Assembly (NCBI RefSeq): GCF_000315625.1 | Contig: NW_005434663.1 | Span: forward strand, 411,025-475,024 | From: Guillardia theta CCMP2712 | Lineage: Eukaryota; Cryptophyceae; Pyrenomonadales; Geminigeraceae | Direction of reading: 5' to 3' | DNA length: 64,000 nucleotides | Part shown: positions 1 through 12,172 of the stretch, piece by piece | Layout of the letters: every line of letters begins with the position of its first letter | Numbering within the stretch: the first letter of the stretch is position 1 | The notes under the pieces: model-generated | Databases searched by the model: none | Seen by the model: the letters and a program-made list of their open reading frames with translations, nothing else | Told to the model about the DNA's origin: nothing | Translations under genes and position numbers: made by a program

Positions 1-2
1 GC

Positions 3-3000
3 CTATGCAGACCCGGCACTCAACTCGGAGTCGGGGGGGAGGAGGAGGAGGATTGTGATCACAGGGTCTCTCTCTTCGCTCTCTGTGAGGCACTTGATCG
101 ACTGTGACAGGCTCATGTCAGCTCCAACCTCAAGGCTGCTGGGCTGACTCACATATTGTTTCCTATCGTAGTTCAGCTGGACATCAGCTGGGACTTCGAT
201 GTTGAGCTCTAACATAGCCTGAATAGTCGTGAGGAGGGAAGGAGGAGCAGGAGGAGAGGAGGACGAGTAGAAATAGGTGATAGGCGAGGAGGGGGGGGGG
301 GGAGAAAGAGAATGGATGTGGATCAGAGGAGAAAAGGGGCGAAAAGGAGAGGAGAGGAGGAACAGGCAGAGAAACAGGAAGGGATCGAGGGGCGGGGGAG
401 ATCACCTTGGCCAGCAGCAGCAGATGCTCGAAACAACCCGCGAAGAATACGACTTCCATGTCCTTTTCCAACGACTGTCAGCCCTGGGGAGCGAACAGGG
501 CAGCAGCAGTACATTCATGTGAGGGAAGAAGTAGAAGAGAGAACGAGATGTGAAGGCCAAGATCGCGCATTGAAACACAACTGCGGCATGCCACGTCACT
601 GCGGCAAGGTGGGAACAGCAGGAGGCTACCGGCGAGGATAGCGGTGATGTCCAAGATTTGCATCCACACGCCGATGTCTTTGAGACGCGAGTAGCTGAGG
701 GAATTTCAACCTCCCACAAGATTGCAGAGAATGGGGGGAGAAAGAGCTAAGGATGGTTGAAGAGAGGGAGGGAGGGAGGGAGGGAGGGAGGTAGGGAGGG
801 AGCTCTTGGGAGACCTTGGACGTCTGACATCGTGGAGAACATAGGTGGCATTTCTCCGCAAATGCCAGATGTTGAAGACAACAGAAAGCAACGCGAGGAG
901 GGGAAAAGCAGCTCCGAAGAACATCACGTAACCTGCTTCAAGGATCTGCAGAGCACCCACGTCAGGTGAGTCTTGATTTGTCATCCGTTTGACAGGTCCA
1001 AGCACAGACCTTGTCCAAGTAAAGTTGGTTCATGCCTGTAGAAAACGAGATGAGGAAAACGGAAGTAGGAGGGGATGAAGCGACGAAACTCAGGTCCAGC
1101 TAGGACGACAGCTTACCCGAATGCTTCACTGGGACCGGAATCTTCTGCACGATGTAGGACTTGGCTGCAAGATTTGAATGAGATGCTCTGATGCCAGAGA
1201 CAACGAAGACTCACAGTCAAGACTTGGTTTCTTAAACTCTCGGAGCGTTTCCTTGATTCGCATCGGATCTTTTCGTTACCGTCAGATGAGCGAAGAAAGG
1301 CAGGTCGATGAAGCTAAGAACCTTCTTTCGCCTCTTCTTGCTCCTGCAGTACATCTCCAGTGAGCGAGAAATCATCAGACAACGATCCTTCACCTTCGCA
1401 TAGTCCAGAGGTTGACTAAATCTCACCCTTCACATCATCATTAGAAAATCCTCAATCCATCTCTCACGTTGGACCTCAGGGTGTCTACCACGAAGGAGAA
1501 GGCGTAGACCACGTAAACAATCACTACCATCATGGACAAGTAATTGAGGCAGAACTTGTCCTGTACGGTACGCAAAGTCAGCAGCTAGCCCTTGAGCTCA
1601 GCTCGAGGTCGACCGGGCAAGAAACGTCGACACCGAAGGGCTGGAAGTTGTTTGCCAGGACCGCAACGAAGAAGAGAGCTGCAGAGCTCGTGTCAGGATG
1701 CGGACAGGGAGGTTTGTCACATAGCCAACCGAAGTATGAGTTGACTTGTCCGAAGGCAAAGAGCTTGGCCACAAGAGCCGCATCGTACTGTTTGCCATGA
1801 ACATGGTTCAGGGGGGACAACAACACTATCACACCATTCACCAGCGACATCGTTTTCCAGTTCTCAAAGTCTGTCGTCATGAATTCCAGCGCCATTCCTG
1901 GTCCTAAGGGTGAGCGCAGGATCAAGTATGTTTCCCTCTCCACCTCCCAGAACTTTCAATACGCAGATCAGCACGGCCTGTCATGAGAAAGACATCAAAT
2001 TCTTTTCCTTGTCGAATCATCGTCCTCTTGACACGAACCTGTGCGACGGTCCCAACTATCTTGATCGCTAACTCCCCTCCTCCTGCTCCTCATTTAGACA
2101 GTCTTCCAACACACAAAAGCAAAAGTATGCAACACTTGCCTCCCGCCGCCGCTGCTCCTTGTATCTTCACTACCTCCAATCCCATGTAAAGTACAACAGC
2201 AACCTGGAAACCATTCAGCCTTCCGTCTCTCCAAGTCTCATCGGATTACCGCGATGAAGAAGCAAACGACAATCGCGCTTCCAATCGGCCTGAAGATCGC
2301 TACGAAAGGGTCTGAATAGAATTCCTGCCAAGTAGAGGCGGGCGTCACTGGTGGGACGGCAGCGAGCTGCTCAACCTCCTTGAGAGTGTTGGAGTTGAGC
2401 TTCTTATACGTGTAAGGGTGCTGAACGAACTCCGAGCGATCTTCCTGCAGCAGCGAGAAGTCGGAGAGCAAGATGATCGACATCATTTGTGAACCTCCAC
2501 AAGATGATCGTCAATCGTCCCCCACTCCAGCTGGTACACCATCTGCAACCGTTTCCACCCGTAGTTGAAATAGACCGTCCACAGCGCTGGCACTGGCGTC
2601 AGTCGAGGTCCAAGGACAGTCAAGGGCACACCGAGGAAACCAGCATAGAGGCAGACGTAGGGGTTGTCAATCGAACTTGTTTCTCCGTAGGCCGTCATGC
2701 TGGCGGCAAACACGAAGATGCCTGACCAAGAGAGCCGATCCCATCAGAGTTATTTCTCCACTCCCTCAGCAGCGTTTCCGTCACCGGTCAAGGCTGGAAC
2801 CCACAGCATTTGAAGCAGGTATCCATGCCATGCGAAGTAGAGCGCTATGCCTTCACCGAAGTACTCGCGGATGTCTTCCAGTGGCTACATGTGACACATC
2901 AAACACAAACCCGGTGAAGAAGAGGGAGGAACCTGTTTGCTCAAGTAGGTCTGACACCAATTCTGATCCAGCCACATCTTCTTATCGGGGTGGTGGAGAC

Positions 3001-4037
3001 AGAAAGTCGCGACCACCTTTTGATCCTGCCGATGCTTCTCAACGACGAGTACAGCACAGTGAATGAATCACCGCAATTAGTTGCTGGAGGATGTTGAACC
3101 CTGGCGTGCAAGCATCTTTCGGCAGCAGTTGCGGTCCAAGAGCTTCCTCTTTCTTGTCGTTCAGCAGGAACTCGATCATGGCCAACTGGTGAGAACTTGA
3201 AAACAAAGTCCCCTGCCTCCATGTCAGTCCACAGTGGACTCCAGAAGTCAGCACAGCGCACCTCGCTGCTCTTTGCGTAATATCGTGTCAAGTGCTGCTG
3301 ATACTTTGTCCAACTGGAGTAAATAGTTTCAGCGCTATTGAACCTATCGCTCCGATCTATCTACCCGCCGCCGTATTTGACCTCGTTATCCTCATCATCT
3401 GGGTATGGATTGAGCAAATGTTTCGAAATCGTTGTTGACAGTTCAACCTGATTCCTTCAAGCGCACAAAGAGCAGGTTTTCGTTGCTCATGTGCTCGCCA
3501 ACCACTCTCTGTCTCTTCTCACTGATATAAACGAGAGCCACATGCTTGTCTTCATCGGTCTCATCGGTCTCATCGGCCCTGACGATCATGTCGGAGGATC
3601 TGAGCTTGTCAGCAATAGGCTGTACACTCAGTCAGCTTCCGCGTCACATCTGACATGCTGATTCACCCAATAGATCTTCTTGGCGAAAGACTTTTGATCC
3701 TCCCTGCTACTCTATCAGCGTCTCAACGTTTCGCAAGCCAAACAAGACCCATCTCTCCATTCTTGATCTTTTGAGAAGATCATCGCATATGCGGCCTGCA
3801 AAAGAACCATATGAGACGACCGAGCACAGACGTTGTCGCCCACCAGAGTGACGGGGAAAACAGAGTCCGGGTTCTGCGCCTTCGCATTGCCAGCTTGATA
3901 CCCTGAAACGACAGCGATAAGGGACCACAAAGGAAACCCGTTACGTCTTTACCATGATCGTCATCGTCCTTGTACTTTGGTTTCATGTGCTTGAGGGCCT
4001 TGAAGCCGCTGGGAGTCCCCGACGCCATCTCTCCCAT
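3..4037 (-). CDS. anoctamin / TMEM16-family membrane protein, multi-exon, complete
   Basis: Anoctamins are membrane calcium-activated channels and/or lipid scramblases. The gene runs right to left with many short exons. Exon 1 opens with MGEMASGTP and an acidic DDDDHG stretch; a 50-nt intron joins it to the second exon. Family landmarks follow in the correct order: a YFGEGIALYFAWHGYLLQML segment (about 2880-2790), an NYGWKRLQMVYQLEWG segment (about 2590-2520), KLFAFGQVNSYFG (about 1770-1735), a C-terminal RRLKDIGVWMQILDITAILA segment (about 695-631) and VFFAGCFEHLLLLAK (about 450-406). The last exon (3-219) ends in a TAG at 3-5. Splices that restore the family reading are 31 nt (599-629), 38 nt (475-512) and 186 nt (220-405). 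Known from the family: about ten TM helices. Inferred: ion or lipid specificity cannot be told. The middle exons are approximate. Confidence 0.85.
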
Positions 4038-5074
4038 CTCGCTGTTTGACACGTGAGTTCTGAAGGATACAAGAAGCAAACTCCGTTCACCTGCGTTTCT
4101 GGTTGCGGATCATGTCGAATCACGCTCTCCACTTGATGCCGTTCAGGTTATGACATCCGGCACACACCTTCTCACACTACTTGTCAGGTGTTCCGTCATG
4201 ACTCCCATCACCGACGTAGGAGATAAAAGATTGAATCAGCGCAGGTCAGGTGCGAGTGCAAGGGTAGAGTGAGAGGATGATTGCAGAAATAGAACGATGC
4301 ATGAGGGGCCTTGAAAGGATGATCACCAGCAGGACAGGAGGATCAGAGTGAGCGTGACAGGAAGGAAGAGGAGAGGATGAGTCAGTACAAGATTGATGAA
4401 GGGGGACAGGGAGCCGGGGGGGGAGAGGAGAGGAGGAGGAAGAGAAGTTAATCAAAGGAGGATGCCGGACAAGGATGGGGGGAGAGGATGGGTCTGGTGG
4501 TGGCGAGAGAAGGAGGGAGCAGGAGGAAGGAGGGTAGCAGCATAGCCAAGAAGCAGAAGATTCATTTTGACCTTTCAGGAGCGAATATGACTACCCCACC
4601 TTGACTGGACCCCTACCCCTACATGCCCATGACCCTACCCTTATTCAAGGAAAATTTCAGGAGATACCCCGTCCTGTGTCAGTGCTATTACCCCATTCAC
4701 CACCATGGGTAACTACCCCCACCCGATAGAAAAAACAAGTACCCACCGAGAACAGACCCCAATCCGGTTTGGTCTTGACGCCCCTTCCGAAGGGAGCGAC
4801 ATGCTCGCTGTTCTCGTTCCTCTGTAGACAGATAAGCTTGTCCTCCTCCCCTCCCCCTTCTGCCTACTCTCCTCTTGTTCCTCTCTTCTCCTCCTCTGCC
4901 GTCGAGTCCGCATGCTCCTTGCTCCTTCTTGATTCACTGACTGACTTGGGCATGAGCTGAAGCGTCTTTGAAAAAAACCATCTTCGTCTGATTATTTTCG
5001 GTTTCGTTTTCTTCGTTCTCATCGCTCTAGCACCTCGTCTCCAGATCCACCCTTCTTCGGTACTCTCCTTCAAC
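4038..5074. other. intergenic region with purine-rich tract and TACCCC block
   Basis: No credible gene. 4260-4560 is purine-rich low-complexity DNA. At 4591-4750 there is a cluster of ACCCC/TACCC motifs (at 4591, 4613, 4633, 4664, 4688, 4713 and 4739) on the coding strand of the downstream secreted-protein gene. The stretch directly before that gene's ATG is pyrimidine-rich (4830-5074), which may be its 5' leader. Confidence 0.5.
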
Positions 5075-8000
5075 ATGATCTCATCTCGGCTCCTCTTCCT
5101 ATCGTTGGCATGGCTCACTTTGGCTTCGATGGTCTCGGCTCAGAACTTCCTTGGAGGATCGCTCACCTGGGCGATCGATCCAAACTTCCTGTCGGATGCC
5201 AGCCATCGCGTCATCGAGTTCAAGCTGCAGACCTCCTTCATCAAGACCGCAGATGTGAAACTCTCATGTGTCTTGAACGAAGGGTCAGCAATTCAATGCT
5301 CAGGCACATTCATCAGCCAACGTTTCGGTAGGCTTTGCACAGTTGCATACAAGTACTCGAAGAATCCGAACAACGATGACGTGGTGTTGACCCCAGCCGA
5401 CACCACGGCACAATCGACCGACTGTCCAGGAGTGGACAACGCTTTCACCGTCACTCAAATTCAAGACATCAACAAGGTGACGGTGGTCAGCGGGGAGCTC
5501 AAGGTTTCTGTTACGGTTGGTCCGACGGAGGCTGCTGTTCTTGCCTACCTCAGGATCCCTGGGGCAACCACAGCAACTCCCTCCGACGGCCTCTTTCTCC
5601 GTCAGTGTGTCCGGGACAGCCCACAGCCCTCCCCTTGCAGGTTGAACCCTGTCAGTCAGAACATCTGGTCGGACCCGTACTGGAAGGGCTTGTTCTCGGC
5701 TGATGGGGAGGGGTCCTGGTTCCAATCTGAAGCCACGGCTCCTGCTCTTGCTACCCTGCAGGCGCTGGCTGTGGTCTGCCCTAGCACTGCGTCTTCTGCT
5801 GTCCCTGGGCGCTACTGCTCCAGCGCTGCGGACATCGAAAAGCTCCAGAACTTCTACTCTCCTCGTCCAGGGTTTCCTCCCATTGTTGAGGTGCCTACCA
5901 GCGTTGCGACAGAGAGCGCGGACCTCTTCACTGCAGACCAGCGCTCGTTGGCTCCTTTCAAGAACTGGTTTTTCAGTGACAAGACCGCCCCCTACCCTCC
6001 ATTTCGGCTCAAGGCTGCCGATTACGATGGGCAGGAGGTAAAGCAGTTCTTCCTGAGTGCGCAGTCTCCGGGGCTCCAGTGCTGGGGGGGAGACATCAAC
6101 GGCTCCCAGGCAGGCAGCGGCCAGTGGCCTTACCCCTTCGACAGCTCCGCTGTCTGCAGCCAATTCTATGACGGTGATGGAAGCAACGGTGCAACCGTCA
6201 AGTTCGACTTCAACTTTGCGAGTTTGTGTGCCAATGTCTCCGAGTGCAACGCGTCCTCCACCTTCACCCAGCACCTGGTCTTGGCGGCTGATCGACCCTT
6301 CCCCGACGTCGACAATCCGTCAGCCAACGTAACCTGGCCATTCTGGCAGAGTGAGGCGAACCTTCCGAAAGGAGCCCTGGTACAATCTATCTTTGCAGCC
6401 TACCCCTGTTACTCGGGTGAGGCCAACCAGGCCCCGGTCATGATGAGGTCCCTGGGTCAATTTGACTCCTCTTCTAGAGTCGTGACGTTGGACTCAAACT
6501 CCTTTGACGTGCCGTCAGAGTTCACGTGCAAGGCGAACGAGGAATGCAAGTTCCCGCTCTCCGCTCAGGATTTTTCCATCTCGGCCGATGGGTGCCCTTC
6601 TCCCGACAACTCGTGCTCCGACCGGCCCGACCCCCTCAACTGCTCGACTTTCACGCACGACTATTATCGGTCTTGCGACACTGTGCGGATTGAATTCGCT
6701 CCTTTCTGGGAGTCAGGAAACGGAAGCCTTGTAGCTGCTAGGTGCTCCAAGTCGGATGTGCAGTGCAGCGTAGACTCGGACTGCGGAGTGGACGGGGGAG
6801 TTTGTGAGGCTCAGCCAACGAAGGATTGCGAAGGTGTTGGAGCTGTCAAGTGCTTCTTTAGGGAATACTTCTCGGAGCAACAGATCGGAGCAACTGTGAC
6901 TCGCTGCTTCACCTCTAAGGACATTCATAATGCAGACTCGCCGAAGTTGACCTGCCGATCGCTCCCTACCTGCATCAAGATCAGGATCGAAAGCCACTCC
7001 CCGCAGTTCGTCGCCCCAACGCCGATGGACGAGAACTCCTACGACGATCTAGGTAACCTGGTGCCGGGACGGACAGACGTGCATGTCTGTGAAGGATACC
7101 CGATGGCGTTCAAACTGTCTGCTGAAGATCCTGACCAAGGGGATCAAGTGAGGATCTACGTCGAAGACAAGGACGTGGACCTGGCAAACTACAACCTGGA
7201 CTTCTTCAAGATCTATGAGAACAGCCTTGGGGTCAACAACCTTGTCTTCCCCTCGCAGTGCTCAGGTTCGTTGGACGGTAAAGGGTTCAAGTCTTATGGG
7301 GGGACACGTGCGGGAGACAACGGCCAGCAGAACAGCGTCGAGCCGCTCAGCTCTGCCCAGCCGAAGTCGATCGTCTCAGACTACGCTTCCAGTGTGCTTT
7401 ACACGACGAAGCCACTCCAAGAGATCCGCTACTTGTTCAACATCACACAAGGAAACGGGATCATCGTGAGAACGCTGCAAGCTTGCAACAACACGGGCAG
7501 CAACGTCGACACATATGACTGCCGTGAGAAAATCCTCAACATGGACCAGGTTATCTGTGGGGTCGCATATGACAACTCAAGGTTCCGCGCAAAGCGATGG
7601 GTTGGAAAGGCAAATCCCAACTCACCCACGCTCCCCAGCTATCTCAGAGATCACAGCAATGGCGACATGACGTCAGCTCCTCGCTGCTGGAGGATCAGGC
7701 TGCAGGCTCCTCCTGTCTTCGTCACGGACCCTTCCCTCACCGCCTCTCCCTTCGGACGTCTCGTCCTGAACGGCCTGGACTCCAGCAGCCCCGATTACAA
7801 ATCGTTCGTGGTGGGCATCGGCTCAGACTTCTCGGCCACCTTCATCGCCCAGGACCCGAACCCCAAGGACGTCATCTCGCTCTTCGTACTCGCAGACCCT
7901 GGCATGCCAGCAGGCATGACGGCCAGCCCGACCATCTGTATCCCCCGGCTGATCAAGTTGCAGAACGAGATGTGCATGGCTCAGGACCACAAGGGAGAGT

Positions 8001-8935
8001 TTCCCATCATCCTCAATGGCACTGACTCCAAGTGCAGCAAGGCAAAACTTGTCCTGTCGTGGAAGCCGCAGTTGACTCATGTCGGTCAAACTTATCAGAT
8101 CTGCGTGCAAGCGCGGGATGACTCCACCTCCTGCGCCGGAAAGGGGCCTGCAGCCTCTGCTGCCACGTCCAGGGGGTGGTACGGGGAGAAGCAATGCATC
8201 TCCCTTTCAGTCGCCATGCCCATGGTCACTTGGGACAACTTCGGCCCCAACGAGATCGACGCCTACGTCGGCTGCACAGCCTGGATGGAGGTCAAGGCCT
8301 CGACCGTCGTCGGCTATCACGCGGTCATCTCCTCCAGCGGGACGGCGCCAGCTGGGTCAGTGCTGCAAGGGGCGACTTCCAAAGAGGTCAACGGTCGCAT
8401 TCAGGCCACCAGGCGGTTCATGTGGATGCCTCAACGAGGAAGCGAAGGGCAGCAGCACCTGGCTTGCTTCACCGCTAGCGACAACGTCGGGCATCAGACG
8501 CTCCAGGTGCAATGCTGGACCTTCCGCGTGCAGAAGTGCCAGTACTGCATCCAATCGGGCGACACGCTGAGGGAGGTCATGAAGGACTACGGCATCGACA
8601 CTAACTGGTTCAGGCTATGGCTCCACAACGGCAACCCCAGCCCAGTGGAGGCCGAGGCAAGGATCGACAACCCTGACCTCATCGTACACCCGCTCCCTAG
8701 CGCGACACTGCCAGGCAACCTCAGCAACTACTATGGCTTCCCGATCATCTGGGTTGGCCTTCTCTACCAGATCAAAGGGCTTGAGAGCTTCAGCTCGACT
8801 GCCGTTCGCTTCCAGACCACCATGGCAAGCATGCTCTCTGTGAACCCCGACATCAAGAGTGAGCAGGACGTGCTGGGGAAGACGCCCTTGGTCTGTGTTG
8901 TCCCGTGCACGAAGCCACTCACAGCCGTATGAGCT
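5075..8935 (+). CDS. large secreted protein with two C-terminal LysM-like modules
   Basis: A 1,285-residue intronless ORF starting at an ATG. The first 22 residues form a classic signal peptide (LLFLSLAWLTLASMVSAQ). The body is rich in Cys, Ser, Thr, Asn and Pro, has many N-glycosylation sequons and no other membrane helix, so an extracellular or cell-surface location is inferred. The C-terminal ~140 residues hold two modules resembling LysM domains: YCIQSGDTLREVMKDYGID followed by NPDLI, and then YQIKGLESFSSTAVRF followed by MLSVNPDI. LysM domains bind N-acetylglucosamine-containing polymers. The central part is not recognised; DPDQGDQVRIYV and an AQDPNPKDVISLFV stretch look like repeated beta-sandwich units. 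The ORF is long, G+C-balanced and free of frame breaks, so it is very likely real. Its function is unknown. Confidence 0.85.
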
Positions 8936-9292
8936 GCGATGTTTGATAGATCTACTTACAGCTACAGAACTAGAGGCTCCTGATTTAAGGGAAGGAGAGG
9001 TCGACGAGGCCCAAGACTGCGGCATGGTCGCTCCTGCTCGTGTCTTCCGTGTCTGCTCCGGGCAAGTTTGAGTGTCATGAATGCGTTTGTACATAGAGTT
9101 GCATCTTGTGATTGAGGTTCGTAAACTTACCTATCCTCGCGTACTCCCGCCATGTGTACTTGGTGTTGCTGCTAGCTTGTCAGTATCACTCTCACTCTTG
9201 CCCCCCCAGCTTGGTCTCACTTGGTGTTGAACCCGTAGAGGATCCGGTCGCACCACCCCCGGGGCTTGTCTGGCACTTATCGTGATCCCCAG
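8936..9292. other. intergenic spacer between convergent genes
   Basis: Spacer between the stop of the secreted-protein gene and the 3' end of the minus-strand gene that follows. I see no gene, repeat or clear structure in it. Confidence 0.4.
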
Positions 9293-11506
9293 TCACCAGC
9301 TCATGAGCTTCTCCTCACCCTCAAAGCAGCAGCGACTGCTGCGCTGGTGCCCATCCCTCCGAACCCCGCGCACGTTCTCGTCGGCCTTGTCGCTAAGTTG
9401 AGTTCCGTACAAGATGCCGCCAGAGGGATTGGTGGGGTAGAGCAGGGGGATACCGAACCCCACGAAGAAGGGGCCTGAGGTTATCATGCCGAGGAAAAAG
9501 AAGGAGAGCCTGGGAGGAGGATGAGACCAGGGAAGGGGAGAGTCTTAGAGGAACCTGAGCACTCCTCCTCGCAGAATGCAATGCATCATAGGCCCGTGAC
9601 ATCGATCGTCATCTCCTGCATCTTCATGACCCACTGGCTCCACCAGCGGCCGGTCGATCGCCTGCTCAGGGTCAGAACCAAGTAGAGGGAGAGCCAAGGA
9701 GGAAGAAGAGAACGGGAGGATGAGCAGTAGGGGAAGACACTTGCCTTGCCATGAGGACATCCAGGGAGGTCAAGCGCCGAGGCAGGTGCCATGTACTCCT
9801 CAACGCACCTGGCTTCTCTCCCTCGCTTCGCCTGAAACTGCATCATCGCATGATCGAGCTGGGGAAACGTGTCACATGGCAAGTCGGCGGGAACGTCGGG
9901 CCCTTCGAGCGGGCCGAGCTCAAGTCTGTGACCCCTTCCTGTACATCTCCATCTTCACTCCATCCAAACGTCTTGCTGAAGTTGAGGCGCCCATCAAAGA
10001 TGCTCTCTACCACAACATCACTCTTCTCACCGAGACGTTCCCCTTTACCTTGCAGGATGTCGGACCAGACTGCGCAACTCCCGTCCGCTCTCGCCTCCTT
10101 GCAGTGCGAGTACGCGTTGAAATCTCCCAGGAAGAGATAACCCGAGATCATGTCGTGTTTCTTCCCTACAAACTTGTGACATCTCGTTTCGTTTGATGCT
10201 GGTTGATCTGCAAGACATCGTGCCCTCATTTGGTTCCTTGTACGAAAATCGTCGATCTTGGCATTGAAGACATCAAAGAAATGCTGAAATCTGCTGACGA
10301 TAGTCTTGTTCTGCAAATCTGTTCTCTGAGCCTTCTGTGTTTGCCGCAATTCTACGTTCACAAACAACTCCAGAACATCCTTGGTGACAATCTAGACACA
10401 ACTTATCAGATCTCGGCTACATCAGTGACCATCACATGTTCAAATGAGATTGAGTAGCCAGAACACGCATGTCAAGTAGTCTTACCGCAGTAGCCCTTTC
10501 CAACAACTGAAATTGCAGATGACAGAAGATTGTAGGGCAAAAAAGAAAAATGTGAGTTTCGATATACAAGTATAAAACACTGAGGTGAACAGCAGAGTAT
10601 GCACAAAGATTCGAACAAAACAAACACATCCGGATCACCATGGAGAAACCTTCATTCAAGCAGCGATACGCCATGGATGCTCCCTTCTGATTTGAAGGAG
10701 GAAGATGAGCAGCAAGGAGGAGGATGTATCGCGTGGAATCTTCCACGTTCTTCGCATCCTCATCGGACAATTCTTTCGGAACCTTTCTCTGGATCCTTAA
10801 AACAACACCTGCTATCCCCCTAGACTCGTATTGCATCCCCCTAGCAAAGCATCTCGCTCCGACCGCTCCTCCTAGGACTCGCGCTTGGAATTCATGGTCT
10901 CCATGCGACATTGCGGTGCGACGGAGGATGAGGATATGTTGACAAAAGTCATCATAGTTCCGCTCGAGAGTGGCAGAAGAGAAGTGGAGATCCCAGCCCT
11001 TCCAAGAAAAAAGCTTCTGCCGATCAAAGGAGGACATAGCTAAGCTTTGAATCACAATAACAAGCACATCCGCATCTGAGCTTTCTGCCTTGTCTCTGAT
11101 CGCATGCAGCAACAGGCTGTTTTCTGTGAAGGTGTACCTGCTATCTGCATTGAATGAAAGTGCCATGATACTCAGCTTGGAGTCTTCATTCCACCCGCTC
11201 CATTGGCGTTTCTGCCAATGATAAAGGGAGGGTGGGGATGACCTTGCAATGGCTCCACAGTAACTTTCGTTGCAAATGACCTCGGACAAATTGTGATCAT
11301 TCGGAAACTGAGATCATGACGTGTTAGTCTCGCATAATGTGCAAACCACTTGTACCGCATTGATGCTCAGAATGGATATCAAAATCAGAAACTTCCACAC
11401 AGACATTGGCGAAAATGATCATGTATCTGCCAAGAGCACCAGCCACCAAAGCTCTTGAATACTTTGCTCGATGTCTCTGCAAAAGATTAAAAGTATCAGA
11501 CACCAT
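9293..11506 (-). CDS. endonuclease/exonuclease/phosphatase-fold protein with hydrophobic C-terminal tail
   Basis: Multi-exon. The upstream exons carry SSDADVLVIVIQSL and RYILLLAAHLPPS, which fit early strands of the fold. Then comes GYLFLGDFNAYS, containing the GDxN signature, and KGPTFPPTC, similar to the FxPTY element of inositol-polyphosphate 5-phosphatases. A later exon contains DDDRCHGPMMHCIL, which sits where the SDHxP motif is expected; the Asp appears replaced by Cys. After an intron the protein continues with a hydrophobic run (LSFFFLGMITSGPFFVGFG) and ends at 9293. One intron (after CPHGK) appears to use a GC donor. Known: this superfamily hydrolyses phosphodiesters or phosphoesters. 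Inferred: a membrane-tethered phosphatase or nuclease. The start is uncertain; the ATG of MVSDTFNLLQ is used. Confidence 0.5.
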
Positions 11507-11619
11507 CACTGTAAGATTGAAAGAAAGATACAGATAAAACCTTGCCATAACGTTTTTGCTCTTTTCCACATGCTAAACATCATCAACAGCTCTTGGGCAT
11601 TCTCACTTTTTCTTTCATT

Positions 11620-11653
11620 CTATCACCTATCACCTATCACCTATCACCTATCA
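11620..11653 (+). repeat. 7-bp tandem repeat (CTATCAC)n
   Basis: Four perfect copies of CTATCAC plus a partial fifth, lying 64 bp before the assembly gap. Confidence 0.9.
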
Positions 11654-11716
11654 TGTACATCCCGTATCCTTGGCATCATGAGCATTATGAGTAGTGTTTC
11701 AGAATTTTCCTTACAT

Positions 11717-11816
11717 NNNNNNNNNNNNNNNNNNNNNNNNNNNNNNNNNNNNNNNNNNNNNNNNNNNNNNNNNNNNNNNNNNNNNNNNNNNNNNNNNNNN
11801 NNNNNNNNNNNNNNNN
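11717..11816. other. assembly gap (100 N)
   Basis: A run of exactly 100 Ns, the usual placeholder for a scaffold gap of unknown size. Reading frames that cross it are artefacts. Confidence 0.98.
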
Positions 11817-12172
11817 CAAAGACCTCACTCAGACCCCCACTGCGTGACTCTACCCACGTCCCAACAAGGGATTACATCAACAACATGGTCGATACATTGT
11901 CAACCAACAACGATATCTTCATCTCAGTTCACTGCGCCATTGACCAACCTCTCAGATCCGTCTTCAAATACACCATCGCAACTCAGAAACATACCAAGCT
12001 CTACACCATCATCGCTTTGACTCTGACCGCAGTGCGTCGCGCTGAGCAACAACCCGATACTATCCTCAGTCTCCACTATAAGTTCCTCTTCTTGCTGATC
12101 AACGAACATATCGTTCGTCCGCATATGTCAGGCCTTAACTTTGACTTTCAAAATCTCTTTGATCTTCAATAA
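11817..12172 (+). CDS. possible gene fragment adjoining the gap
   Basis: The 118 codons downstream of the gap are open and end at TAA 12170-12172. An internal Met (NNMVDTLSTNNDIF) is followed by a mildly hydrophobic helix-like tail. Not recognised. It may be the 3' end of a gene whose start lies in the gap, or a chance frame in repeat-rich DNA. Confidence 0.2.

Noticed and set aside
5300-6274. 324-residue minus-strand ORF
   Set aside because: Shadow of the secreted-protein gene; Arg-rich composition typical of antisense frames.
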